From positions 1 to 64,000 of the forward strand of contig JACUUF010000001.1 of NCBI GenBank assembly GCA_014859465.1: a DNA stretch of 64,000 bases, in the 5' to 3' direction. This stretch comes from Methyloprofundus sp. (lineage in GTDB: Bacteria; Pseudomonadota; Gammaproteobacteria; Methylococcales; Methylomonadaceae). A program made the position numbers and the translations under genes. This document shows, piece by piece, positions 39,555 to 48,535 of the stretch. Every line of letters begins with the position of its first letter. The stretch's first letter is position 1. The notes under the pieces were generated by a model. The model did not search any database. It saw only the letters and a program-made list of their open reading frames with translations, and was not told where the DNA came from.

Positions 39555-40477
39555 AAAACTTAATGAACTTAGAAAACATAAACAAAACAGCTGAGTTAAG
39601 CAAAAATAACTCAATGAGCTTAATGACTTTTAAAATGACAGATGAGCATAACAAGGACTTTGATAAGCATCCATTTTATGCTTTAAATATTTTTAAAATA
39701 AAAGAAGTATTGAATACATCAGAATATCAAATGAAAATGACCGCTATGGATGAGGATGGTTTTTTCATGGGGGTAATTGCTGTAAGAGGTGATTATATTA
39801 GTGTTTACGATACGGCTCGTTGGCTGGGGTATAAGGCACCTGAAAGCGATGACAGGAGCGTTATTATTGTCTGTGAAGTTAATAATAAGGTTATTGGGTT
39901 GCATGTAGCCTATATTCATGGGGTGTTTGAAAGGGATTGGAAGGAAATCACGCAATCCGATTCAATGGCGAATCAGTCGAAAGTGGTCTCTCAGACTCAG
40001 ATCGATGACGAGCTTTGTTATATCTTAGATATAGAAGAGATGATTTCCCAAATAACCGGTACCGATCTTCACAAGGAAGCTCAAGTTGAAAAACTTGAGA
40101 TTGTTCCAGAAAAAATTATTTTATTTGCCGATGACCAGGCAAGCATTCGTCAATACGTTAAATCTGTTTTTGATAATTTAGGAGTTAATTATCAGATTTA
40201 TGAAGACGGATCTGGAATTATTAACTACCTGCAAAACCCAGATAATCAAAACAAGGTTGGCTTGGTTTTAACTGACTTGGAAATGCCAAATGTATCAGGT
40301 CATACTGTGATTAAAGAAGTAAAAGAAAATATGGGATTATCTATTCCTGTTGTTGTTCATTCCTCTATGACGGTTGGAGACTCTCAGCGTCAAGCCGCAG
40401 AGCTGGGTGCTGATACCTTCATTGGTAAGATTGACACACAAGAGATTGTTCGAGTGATCAATCATTATTTTGCTTAG
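39551..40477 (+). CDS. cheV: CheV-like protein (CheW domain + receiver domain)
   Basis: CheW-like FKIKEVLNTSEYQMKMTAMDEDGFFMGVIAVRGDYISVYDTARWLG; REC domain LFADDQASIRQ...LVLTDLEMPNVSG...GADTFIGKID. Confidence 0.85.
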   Translation: MKNLMNLENINKTAELSKNNSMSLMTFKMTDEHNKDFDKHPFYALNIFKIKEVLNTSEYQMKMTAMDEDGFFMGVIAVRGDYISVYDTARWLGYKAPESDDRSVIIVCEVNNKVIGLHVAYIHGVFERDWKEITQSDSMANQSKVVSQTQIDDELCYILDIEEMISQITGTDLHKEAQVEKLEIVPEKIILFADDQASIRQYVKSVFDNLGVNYQIYEDGSGIINYLQNPDNQNKVGLVLTDLEMPNVSGHTVIKEVKENMGLSIPVVVHSSMTVGDSQRQAAELGADTFIGKIDTQEIVRVINHYFA

Positions 40478-40491
40478 ATAGGAGTCTCTTT

Positions 40492-40677
40492 GTGAAAGAC
40501 CATTGTGTTTTAAGGGAAAGCTTGATTGAGATTTGCAAAGAGGCGGATATTGACTATTCAGACATTGAGAAGAAGCGCTGCCACCCAGGCCAGGAATCAA
40601 GATGTTCTGAATGCTTGGTTCGCTTTGAGGCTTGCAGAGCAAAACTGAAAGGCTTGTCTAGAAAGGTCTGCTATTAA
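40492..40677 (+). CDS. Small Cys-rich protein
   Basis: 61 aa, GTG start, five+ Cys, downstream of cheV. Confidence 0.45.
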   Translation: MKDHCVLRESLIEICKEADIDYSDIEKKRCHPGQESRCSECLVRFEACRAKLKGLSRKVCY

Positions 40678-40785
40678 CTATTCAAAGAGGGATTTTTTAC
40701 TTGATTATTACGACTTACTTTTCAGGAGTGATACTGCTATCTATGGGTTTTTATATCTCAAATAAAGTCTTATCATTCATTATAG

Positions 40786-40995
40786 CTAGGTTTTATGCGT
40801 TTTAACTTTGTGAATGGCTTGAGCAAAAATGAGAGAGCCAGGTTCACTTTGGAAATTAATCTCAAGTTTTGGAGAGTTAAAGGTGATTAACCCTCCGGAT
40901 GGCTTGTAACCGTCTTCCATGCTTCTGTTTACTTTTTCAGCAAGCTCAAACAAAGAGCTTGCCTGAATAATGATGTAAGGCTTTTTTTCGCTCAA
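40786..40995 (-). CDS. Small protein downstream of ftsZ
   Basis: 69-aa ORF two bases after the ftsZ stop, same strand. Confidence 0.5.
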   Translation of the reverse strand: MSEKKPYIIIQASSLFELAEKVNRSMEDGYKPSGGLITFNSPKLEINFQSEPGSLIFAQAIHKVKTHKT

Positions 40996-40997
40996 AG

Positions 40998-42227
40998 CTA
41001 ATCAGCCTGCCTTCTTAGGAAGGCTGGTATATCAAGGAAGTTCATGGAATGAGGGGCCTCCGGGGCAGAGGACCCGTTTACCGCTCTTTTTTGGCGATGC
41101 AACTCTTGAGCCGGGTTAATTGGAAATCCGCTATTTGAGACCGGTTCATCGGACTGTTTATCCAGTATGGCAACATTCTCTTGCTTTTTAGCTTCAGCCT
41201 GAGATACAGCTTGAACGGCATGAAGGTTTGGAGTGACTGCTCTTGGTCTTGGCTCCACTTTTTCAATTCCGGTTGCGACAACCGTCACGCGAATAAGGTC
41301 ACCCAGCTCAGGATTGATCGATGTTCCGATAATGACTTTTGAGTCTTCTTTAGCCATTGAGTAAACAATATCGCCAATTTCGTTATATTCGCCAAGACTA
41401 AAGTCTTCACCACAGGTTATATTGACTAACAGCCCCCTGGCACCAGAAATGTTTTTCTGATCCAGGAGCGGGTTTTCAATTGCACGCCTAAGTGCTTTTT
41501 CAGCCCGACCTTCGCCGCTTGCCTCACCTATCCCCATCATGCCTATGCCAGACTCACTCATGACGGCTCTAAGATCTTCAAAGTCGACATTAATAATGCC
41601 TGGCTGGATAATAAGAACGGAGATGCCTTGAACTGAGTCATGTAGAACTTCATTGGCATGCTCAAATGCTTTTGCAAATTTAAAGTCTTGGCCAAGAACT
41701 TCTACAAGCCGGTCATTCGGGATAGTAATTAATGAGTCAACATGCTGCTTTAGTTTATCAATGCCTTCTTGAGCGATAAGATCTCTTCTCTCAAAGCTAA
41801 AGGGTCGACTTACTACGCCTACAGTTAGAATGCCCATGTCTCGAGCTGCTTTTGCTACAACCGGCGCTGAGCCCGTTCCTGTTCCACCACCCATTCCCGC
41901 CGTAATAAAGACCATGTCGGCATCTTCAATGTAGGACTTGATGGTATTTAATTCTTGCTCAGCGGCTCGCTTTCCTTTTTCGGGGTCGGCACCAGCCCCT
42001 AAACCAGTTTCTCCCAGTTGAATCTTTACAGGTGAGCTTAGGTGAGAAAGGGCTTGTGCATCTGTATTAGCGCATAAGAATTCGACGCCCTCAATGCCTG
42101 ACTTTAGCATCCATTCCACGGCGTTTCCGCCACCCCCGCCCAATCCGATAACTTTGATAACAGGAAGGCCTGGTTCCCGATTTTGTTTTTTTACTTTTAA
42201 GTCAAATTTTAAATCCGACATACTCAT
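40998..42227 (-). CDS. ftsZ: FtsZ cell-division GTPase
   Basis: [35 protein letters not shown] (tubulin signature), PNDRL, T7-loop [12 protein letters not shown]-terminal tail [12 protein letters not shown]. Confidence 0.95.
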   Translation of the reverse strand: MSMSDLKFDLKVKKQNREPGLPVIKVIGLGGGGGNAVEWMLKSGIEGVEFLCANTDAQALSHLSSPVKIQLGETGLGAGADPEKGKRAAEQELNTIKSYIEDADMVFITAGMGGGTGTGSAPVVAKAARDMGILTVGVVSRPFSFERRDLIAQEGIDKLKQHVDSLITIPNDRLVEVLGQDFKFAKAFEHANEVLHDSVQGISVLIIQPGIINVDFEDLRAVMSESGIGMMGIGEASGEGRAEKALRRAIENPLLDQKNISGARGLLVNITCGEDFSLGEYNEIGDIVYSMAKEDSKVIIGTSINPELGDLIRVTVVATGIEKVEPRPRAVTPNLHAVQAVSQAEAKKQENVAILDKQSDEPVSNSGFPINPAQELHRQKRAVNGSSAPEAPHSMNFLDIPAFLRRQAD

Positions 42228-42371
42228 CCTTTTTAGAAATTTTAAATTCTGGCCTTACTGTATTTTATATATTATTTTATTTAATAATTATAACCCAGCC
42301 AAACTGGACTGCAAGAGGGTTTAGTTGCTAATAAAGCATTATTTAATTTTTTCACTCAATGTAATTGAATT

Positions 42372-43649
42372 ATGCAACAGTCGTTAACTGGTATAATTGT
42401 AGATAGTCATGAATTTATCCCGAGCGTCAATATGTATGAATTATTAGAATTTAAATTAGATCTAACCGACTTGGAAAGAAATTTTGTAATCGCTTACGAA
42501 GAAGGTGTTGCAAAAGGGATTGGTGAGATAATTGAGGGCTCGGTAACACTTAATTTTATTGATTCAAGCTCAGTTTCCATTGATGGCAGGGACTTTTCAG
42601 ATATATTTGATGATTTAAATACTATCAATATTAATGGTCAAGCTTTCCGTTCGAATTACCAGTACTGCTTTAGTGATAATGACTGGACTCCTAGAGTGGA
42701 CAGAGAGGCTTGTAATAAAAAGTTTGACGAATTACTAATTGGTCAAGACCCTGTTTTTCTTGAAAATGAAGACCAGAAAAGCTTTAATCTTATTAAAGAG
42801 CACATATCCTCAAGTCTTGATGACTATAAGATTGATTGGCTAGAACCTGTAAAACAAGCCATACAAGAAGCAAGTCCCTTCTATAATGAATATGCGTTTT
42901 TCGAAATGAAGAGTCTTAGTTATACAGACTTAATTAATCAAATCATCCTTTCTCTTAAATACCGTGATGCAGGCTTTAATTTTGAAGACGCAATAGGTGA
43001 AAAAGAGTTTAAGTACAGTCCCTCAGAAATAATAAAGAAAGGGATGTCTGGCTTTATTCACGATGTTTATCTAATTAGGGAGGGAGAGTATCTAGGTGAT
43101 TACTGTGATGAAGGCATCTTAAATAATGCTAGATCACAGGTTTTTGAAGTTTTCAAATCACAATCACTGTCATTTGCCTCAGGCGTGTTAGATGAGATTG
43201 ATTTCTCATATTACTGTCCCGGATCCGCTGCCGCTGAAATTATTGAGAAACTTAGATTTGGATTAACTTTTTCCTTAATAGAAAGCGACGATGGGCACTT
43301 TTTTAGTTTTGACAGAGAGCACTCTTTTCTTTCTGAAAAAAAGATGTTCGCCATTATTGAGCTTATGAGGGATGGCGTAACAGAGAAATTATCTTCTTTT
43401 GTAAAGACAGGCTCGTTTTCCGATATAGAAGAGCTAATGAATGATCTATACTTATTAGATAGTCATGAGGTAAGAGGTCTTTTAATTAATGATTTAATTG
43501 AGAGGAATAAAGACTCGTTAGAGCTTCTCAAGATTGCTGAGGAATATATTCATCTCTTAAACTCGAACAACAAAGAGCTGATTGAGGTTTCAAAGTATAA
43601 GTCAGATATAGGATTGGAGTTAAGCCATTCAGTCAATCGGTTATCTTAG
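42372..43649 (+). CDS. Unknown protein divergent from ftsZ
   Basis: 425-aa ORF. Confidence 0.65.
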   Translation: MQQSLTGIIVDSHEFIPSVNMYELLEFKLDLTDLERNFVIAYEEGVAKGIGEIIEGSVTLNFIDSSSVSIDGRDFSDIFDDLNTININGQAFRSNYQYCFSDNDWTPRVDREACNKKFDELLIGQDPVFLENEDQKSFNLIKEHISSSLDDYKIDWLEPVKQAIQEASPFYNEYAFFEMKSLSYTDLINQIILSLKYRDAGFNFEDAIGEKEFKYSPSEIIKKGMSGFIHDVYLIREGEYLGDYCDEGILNNARSQVFEVFKSQSLSFASGVLDEIDFSYYCPGSAAAEIIEKLRFGLTFSLIESDDGHFFSFDREHSFLSEKKMFAIIELMRDGVTEKLSSFVKTGSFSDIEELMNDLYLLDSHEVRGLLINDLIERNKDSLELLKIAEEYIHLLNSNNKELIEVSKYKSDIGLELSHSVNRLS

Positions 43650-44153
43650 GACTGGATTCTTGTCGAACACCCATGATTCAATAGAGTCATAATCAATGAC
43701 AAGAGGATACCTTCCTATCTGAAGTAGATAGTTTTTAATTTCTGGAAATTCGAGAGACCAGATGTTCATTTCAGCCATCTGATCCTCACTTACTGGTTCG
43801 ATTTGAGACCGGTAAAGCTGAGATTTTTTAATGTCTTCACAAGTCATTCGGTGCATTTTGTAGAAAGCTATAGATGCCACAAAGAATACAGCTAGAGTCG
43901 CAATAAAGGTTAAATTTATAGTGTTAACCTCCAAGTATTGATAGGCCGTAGCTTGCTTGATAAGGGGGATGATTAGAATTGCCACAAGCATGAGTAAAGT
44001 GATTGAACTTGCAAAAAACGTTGCTTCTTTCGTTTGCTTAGCCACTGAGATTAGTTCGTTATAACCTTCTTGCGTGATGTATTTTTTTCTTATATCAAAC
44101 ATGTTTGATATCTCAGTTGAGTTGAGAAAGTTCTTTTCAATATTTAGGATCAT
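43641..44153 (-). CDS. Membrane protein of unknown function
   Basis: 170 aa with two hydrophobic helices. Confidence 0.6.
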   Translation of the reverse strand: MILNIEKNFLNSTEISNMFDIRKKYITQEGYNELISVAKQTKEATFFASSITLLMLVAILIIPLIKQATAYQYLEVNTINLTFIATLAVFFVASIAFYKMHRMTCEDIKKSQLYRSQIEPVSEDQMAEMNIWSLEFPEIKNYLLQIGRYPLVIDYDSIESWVFDKNPVLR

Positions 44154-44233
44154 TTTCTAACCTTACCGTTGTTTTTATTGTTTCATTAGATATATACTGT
44201 ACAATATACAATAATTAATTGCGAATGACAATC

Positions 44234-44386
44234 ATGGCAAAGTCAAATAAATCAAAGACATCGAAGTATATAACCGTTAAAATAATTGAGACTACTGGTC
44301 TATTAAGATCTGGCCAGACCGTTGATCTTCCGGAGGAGAAAGCGATGGCTTTAATTACAACTTTTAAGGCTAAAAAGGCAAAATGA
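44234..44386 (+). CDS. Small protein (50 aa) starting a three-gene operon
   Basis: MAKSNKSKTSKYITVKIIETTGLLRSGQTVDLPEEKAMALITTFKAKKAK*; ATGA overlap with next gene at 44383. Too short for the supplied ORF track. Confidence 0.6.
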   Translation: MAKSNKSKTSKYITVKIIETTGLLRSGQTVDLPEEKAMALITTFKAKKAK

Positions 44387-44886
44387 ACAGCTTATCCCTG
44401 TCTCAAGTCAAAAAACTTTATGGCGAGAGAGTTTACAAACAGGTTAAAGAAAAGATGGCTTTAGAGAAGAAGGTGACTTCTTCTAAGTCGTCTGGCTCAG
44501 CGCTTTCAAAAAATAAAAACCTCCTTAGTCGAAAGAAAAACGAAAGTCCTTATGAACAGGTCTTGTTTGATATTTTTAAGGAAGTTTTTCATGAGTATAC
44601 GGTTAGCTCTCAAGATCAGCTTATCCCTGGCAGAAAGTTTAAGGTCGACGTTTTAGTTCATGAGCTCAAGCTAGTTGGGGAGCTTGATGGCTATCTAAAT
44701 CACGGATTTAACAAAGAAGGCTTTAAGCGTGATCGAATTAAGGACAGACTTTTAAAACTTGAAGGTTTTGAAATACTCAGATTTTATGCTTCTGAAATAG
44801 CAAGTGGTCCAGACGAGGCTAGGCAGGTTTTGTATAAAATGAAGGCGATTCGAAAGAAACTGATGGGTCTAAGTAGCAACAAATGA
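44383..44886 (+). CDS. PD-(D/E)XK-like (DUF559/VSR-like) nuclease-fold protein
   Basis: SPYEQVLFDIFKEVF...LIPGRKFKVDVLVHELKLVGELDGYLNH...RDRIKDRLLKLEGFEILRF. Confidence 0.65.
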   Translation: MNSLSLSQVKKLYGERVYKQVKEKMALEKKVTSSKSSGSALSKNKNLLSRKKNESPYEQVLFDIFKEVFHEYTVSSQDQLIPGRKFKVDVLVHELKLVGELDGYLNHGFNKEGFKRDRIKDRLLKLEGFEILRFYASEIASGPDEARQVLYKMKAIRKKLMGLSSNK

Positions 44887-45359
44887 AAAATAAAATCATC
44901 ATATCTGCAATTATTGATTTTTCTAAAAACTTTACAATTGAGGATGTCCTTATCGGGGAGCTGGTAGAGCTCTTTAAAGAGGACGAGAGTCATTTTAAAG
45001 AGTTTGACAAGGCTTTAAGACAGGTTATTGCTCGTGAGATAAAGGTTGAATTGATCCATGTGGATGACGAGACTGGAGAGCAGGTCTTTGATGAAAGAGG
45101 GTTTGAGATGCTCTTTAAGCGGTATCTAGATATCGGCCTTTTTTATAGTGAAAGTCAAGCTATTGACTCGTTTTCCTATTTTGTTAAGCACTTAATTACA
45201 GTTATTCCTGACAAATACACAAAGGAACTCGGTCTTTCTAAGGTTTTGACACCTGAATTTGTAAAAGAAAGGATGACTGATATATTTAACTCTTACTACA
45301 AACTTGACCAGGATAAGGTGTTGAGTTTGTTTGCAGCAGGGGTCCCTTCAAAGTCTTAA
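44883..45359 (+). CDS. Unknown protein
   Basis: 158-aa ORF with ATGA overlap to the nuclease-fold gene. Confidence 0.6.
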   Translation: MKNKIIISAIIDFSKNFTIEDVLIGELVELFKEDESHFKEFDKALRQVIAREIKVELIHVDDETGEQVFDERGFEMLFKRYLDIGLFYSESQAIDSFSYFVKHLITVIPDKYTKELGLSKVLTPEFVKERMTDIFNSYYKLDQDKVLSLFAAGVPSKS

Positions 45360-45370
45360 GGGCTGACTTC

Positions 45371-46156
45371 TTAGCAGGAATGAAAAAGAATAACTTTCTT
45401 GTTTCTATCTTCCTCACCAATAATTTTTCTTAATATTGCCTTTGTTTCCTTTGAAACGTGGACTAATGCATAGTATCTATCAACGTCCTTTCTTTTCTTT
45501 CGCCCTGTGTTGCCGTGGCTTTTATTTTTACTCATTGTTAGAATGAGTGTATTGTCTTTTCGATGAATACTGAAATAATGATTTCCATATAAATTGACAA
45601 ATTTTTCACCAAAAGAGATCGAGATTGTACCTCTATCCTCAATTCCTCCGGTTGCAATACTTAATAAAAAGCCAGAGTTATTCATTCTAGATTGGCCAAT
45701 TACGATCGGTGTTTTAGAGCTGAATCGAGCAATTTCAAGCATTCCATCATTGAAAGCGAGCTTCTTGGTAGTTTCGGCATTGGCTAACTTGCCTTGCGAG
45801 TCTTGGCTCTCTCTAAGCGCAGATTTCTTATTCTCTGACTTCTTTTTAGCTGGCCGCTTATGTGTGCTTGACTCTGTTTTCTCTTTTAATAAAGATGTAT
45901 GAGCGGGGGGTTTATGTGTATTTTCATCAGAGCTGTTTGACTTAACAGTAAAGAGTTCCGGAAAGGCTTGCTCCATGCTCAAGAATGTTTGAGTATTGTT
46001 TTCGACTTTTGCTCTTTGTGAGCATTTATTGCAAGAGATCATTGAAACATTGTGTGAACCTCTTTTCTTAGTTAAGGCTTCAAAATTCCCATCACATGAC
46101 TCCTTGGAGATCATAGCTTTCATTTCTTCACATTTAAAAAAACGCTTTTCACTCAT
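45371..46156 (-). CDS. Unknown protein with N-terminal Cys cluster
   Basis: 261 aa; C-x..C..C-x2-C pattern (FKCEEM...ESCDG...ISCNKCSQRAK) suggests zinc binding. Confidence 0.55.
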   Translation of the reverse strand: MSEKRFFKCEEMKAMISKESCDGNFEALTKKRGSHNVSMISCNKCSQRAKVENNTQTFLSMEQAFPELFTVKSNSSDENTHKPPAHTSLLKEKTESSTHKRPAKKKSENKKSALRESQDSQGKLANAETTKKLAFNDGMLEIARFSSKTPIVIGQSRMNNSGFLLSIATGGIEDRGTISISFGEKFVNLYGNHYFSIHRKDNTLILTMSKNKSHGNTGRKKRKDVDRYYALVHVSKETKAILRKIIGEEDRNKKVILFHSC

Positions 46157-46169
46157 GTATTAATATTCC

Positions 46170-47246
46170 TTAGCTTGGATTTAGAGCTTCATCGGTAAAA
46201 TCATCCTGAGACATGAAGAATTCATCGTGCTCATAAAGTCCTATAGATGAAGCTGTTGTGATAGTGTTTTTTCCACCTTCTGTTTTTGAGAAGTATAAAG
46301 CGCTATCTGCGTTTGAGATAAATTCTAATATGTTAGATTCACCTCTATATTGAGCCACTCCAAATGAAGCGGTTATAGTAAGCACTATGTCATTGGATGC
46401 GCGAACATTTGTTCTCTTAAGGGCGTTTTTGGCTTTTTCAGCCACTTGAACCGCTTGGCTTTCTGGTACGCCTTCAAGCAATAGGGCGAACTCTTCTCCA
46501 CCGTATCGATAGATTGAGCTTTGAGGTACGTCATGCTCAATAACCTCTTTGACTCTGATCAAGGCCTGATCACCAGTATTGTGACCGTGATTGTCATTGA
46601 TCTTTTTAAAATCATCAATGTCTAAAATAATGATAGAAAACTCTGTATTGATTCGATTGTTCTGCTTTCTTAGTTCATTAAGCCTCTCATTGAAGGCTAA
46701 TCGATTTTTGGCGCCTGTTAATGAGTCCTTTCTTGCCATTTCCTTGGCGTTCTCAAGTTCAGACTTAAGCTTCTCTATTTCAGCGTTAAGCTCAGAGTTT
46801 ATACTCACAAGGCTTTCGTTTTGAGAAATGGCTGTTAAGGCTTCTTTTTTTGAAATATCAGGGTAGGCCTCTATGTTCTGATGGACTTTATTTAGGTTTT
46901 GACCCTGTTCTTTCAATATACTGGCGGATCGCTCTAAATTTGGATGAATGCGATCAACAATAATGTTTAATGCTTTTCCATTGTGCCTGTTTTCAATATA
47001 AGTGTGGAAGAGGTCAACTGTGACGGTATCATCAAGAGAGCCTTGAACAATCATTCGATTAACTTCATTTACAAGAGAGGTGTCCTCACCTTTTTCGTAT
47101 TCATAGGCTAGGGTGTAGGCTACAGGGTTCGGCTCTAACCCATGTCTCTGCATAAAGGCGAAGGCTTGCTCTGCATTCTTTTGAGATCGATTTAGTTCTT
47201 CGTATGATTTTGACATGGCTTTCCCCATCAATTTATTACCTTGCAT
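46170..47246 (-). CDS. GGDEF diguanylate cyclase-like protein
   Basis: DSLTGAKNRLAFNERL...ILDIDDFKKINDNHGHNTGDQAL...YRYGGEEFALLL. Confidence 0.9.
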   Translation of the reverse strand: MQGNKLMGKAMSKSYEELNRSQKNAEQAFAFMQRHGLEPNPVAYTLAYEYEKGEDTSLVNEVNRMIVQGSLDDTVTVDLFHTYIENRHNGKALNIIVDRIHPNLERSASILKEQGQNLNKVHQNIEAYPDISKKEALTAISQNESLVSINSELNAEIEKLKSELENAKEMARKDSLTGAKNRLAFNERLNELRKQNNRINTEFSIIILDIDDFKKINDNHGHNTGDQALIRVKEVIEHDVPQSSIYRYGGEEFALLLEGVPESQAVQVAEKAKNALKRTNVRASNDIVLTITASFGVAQYRGESNILEFISNADSALYFSKTEGGKNTITTASSIGLYEHDEFFMSQDDFTDEALNPS

Positions 47247-47414
47247 ACATTATAACATAGCGCCTTTATCGTAAAATTGGATTGGGGAAATTGACAAATA
47301 TCATCATAAAGCCCTAAAAATTAGCATTTCAGGCTTGCATTTTATATTCTGATATATAAAATAGAGTGAAAGCTAAGGCTTAAATATTTAAATTTCAAAA
47401 TTTTGGAGCAACCA

Positions 47415-48167
47415 ATGGGGCAAATTTTAAACCAAATTGTTCAGGATTCAAAGCCAATTGAGATGGTTATCGATAAAAAGGTGAAGCTGAGCTTTTCTCA
47501 GTTTGAAACTATTCGAGCAATGAATCATGAATTAACTCGATTTGGCTATAGAGTAAATTATAAAGAATTTATTTCTGACCAAACGGCCTCTTTTGTTGAG
47601 AAGGCGGTATCAGAACTTAACGAATACCTAGACTCTCTAAAAAAAGAGTCTTCCCTTTCTCCTTATGACAAATCAGTTAGAACCAGTCTTCTAGAGTCAG
47701 TAATGACTCAAACAAGAGGCTCTGAGGCTTATGCTCTTATTGATATTCAGGTTCCTTATTTAGCTTATAAGGAATTTGAGAAAATCAATAAGAAATTGGC
47801 TGAATTCGGCAAGGAAGTTTTGATTGAAGATATTATTTCGGCTCAAATCCCTCAAGCCGTTGAGCGAGTAAGTAGTGAGCTTAGTGCCACGATTAACAAG
47901 CTTAACCGAACAAAGGAAGCGATTGAGAGACAAAAATCTACTCAAGCTAAAGATGCTCTAGAGTCTTCCCAAGAGGAAAGACTAGAAGCCGTTAGTGATT
48001 CGATTGAAAAGATTGAGTCAAATGATGGGAATGAACAGCCTAGAGAGATTGAAAACCAGGTTCTAAACGGTGAAAATACTCACCAGAAAGAAGATCGTGA
48101 AATTCGCGATGAATATAAGCCGCAAGGCGATCAAGAAGAGAGTGAACGCTCTCATTTAAACCCTTAA
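47415..48167 (+). CDS. Unknown protein with internal domain duplication
   Basis: Probable ATG at 47415 after GGAG; two similar ~50-aa segments. Confidence 0.6.
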   Translation: MGQILNQIVQDSKPIEMVIDKKVKLSFSQFETIRAMNHELTRFGYRVNYKEFISDQTASFVEKAVSELNEYLDSLKKESSLSPYDKSVRTSLLESVMTQTRGSEAYALIDIQVPYLAYKEFEKINKKLAEFGKEVLIEDIISAQIPQAVERVSSELSATINKLNRTKEAIERQKSTQAKDALESSQEERLEAVSDSIEKIESNDGNEQPREIENQVLNGENTHQKEDREIRDEYKPQGDQEESERSHLNP

Positions 48168-48197
48168 GTTGTAAATTTAAAATTAAAGGAAGTTCGC

Positions 48198-48470
48198 ATG
48201 TCAAAAAAAATGTTAATTGAAACCATTGCCCAGCAGAAAGGTGTAACTAAAGTTGAGGCGGGTCGAATTGTTGATGACTTTATCGAAGGTGTAACCTCTG
48301 TTTTAAAGAACGGTGAAGAAGTCTCTATTGTTGGCTTTGGCAAATTTGAAGTTAAAGCAACAAAGGCTCGCAAGGGTCGTAACCCTTCAACGGGCAAGGA
48401 AATCAGTATTGCGGCATCTAAGCGCCCGGTTTTTAAGGCTGGTAAAGCTTTAAAAGATGCGGTAAAATAG
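48198..48470 (+). CDS. HU-family DNA-binding protein
   Basis: MSKKMLIETIAQQKGVTKVEAGRIVDDFIEGV...GFGKFEVKATKARKGRNPSTGKEISIAASKRPVFKAGKALKDAV. Confidence 0.95.
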   Translation: MSKKMLIETIAQQKGVTKVEAGRIVDDFIEGVTSVLKNGEEVSIVGFGKFEVKATKARKGRNPSTGKEISIAASKRPVFKAGKALKDAVK

Positions 48471-48502
48471 TCTAGATCGACTTAACTGATCAAACCAATG
48501 CA

Positions 48503-48535
48503 TAAAAAACCCGGAATTATCCGGGTTTTTTATTT
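48503..48535 (+). terminator. Rho-independent-like terminator after the HU gene
   Basis: AAAAAACCCGGAATTATCCGGGTTTTTTATTT. Confidence 0.85.

Noticed and set aside
40998-42227. Calling the tubulin-family gene a TubZ/RepX segregation GTPase
   Set aside because: Sequence is far closer to division FtsZ (NVDFxDxRxVM, GASG-like region, [12 protein letters not shown] tail), and no TubR/tubC-like neighbour was recognised.
42094-42324. Plus-strand ORF overlapping the 5' end of ftsZ
   Set aside because: Antisense to the conserved FtsZ N-terminus; low-complexity proline run from the Gly-rich GTP loop.
46170-47246. Degenerate, receptor-only GGDEF protein
   Set aside because: The active-site signature reads GGEEF with an intact DIDDFKKIND region, so it is more likely catalytic.
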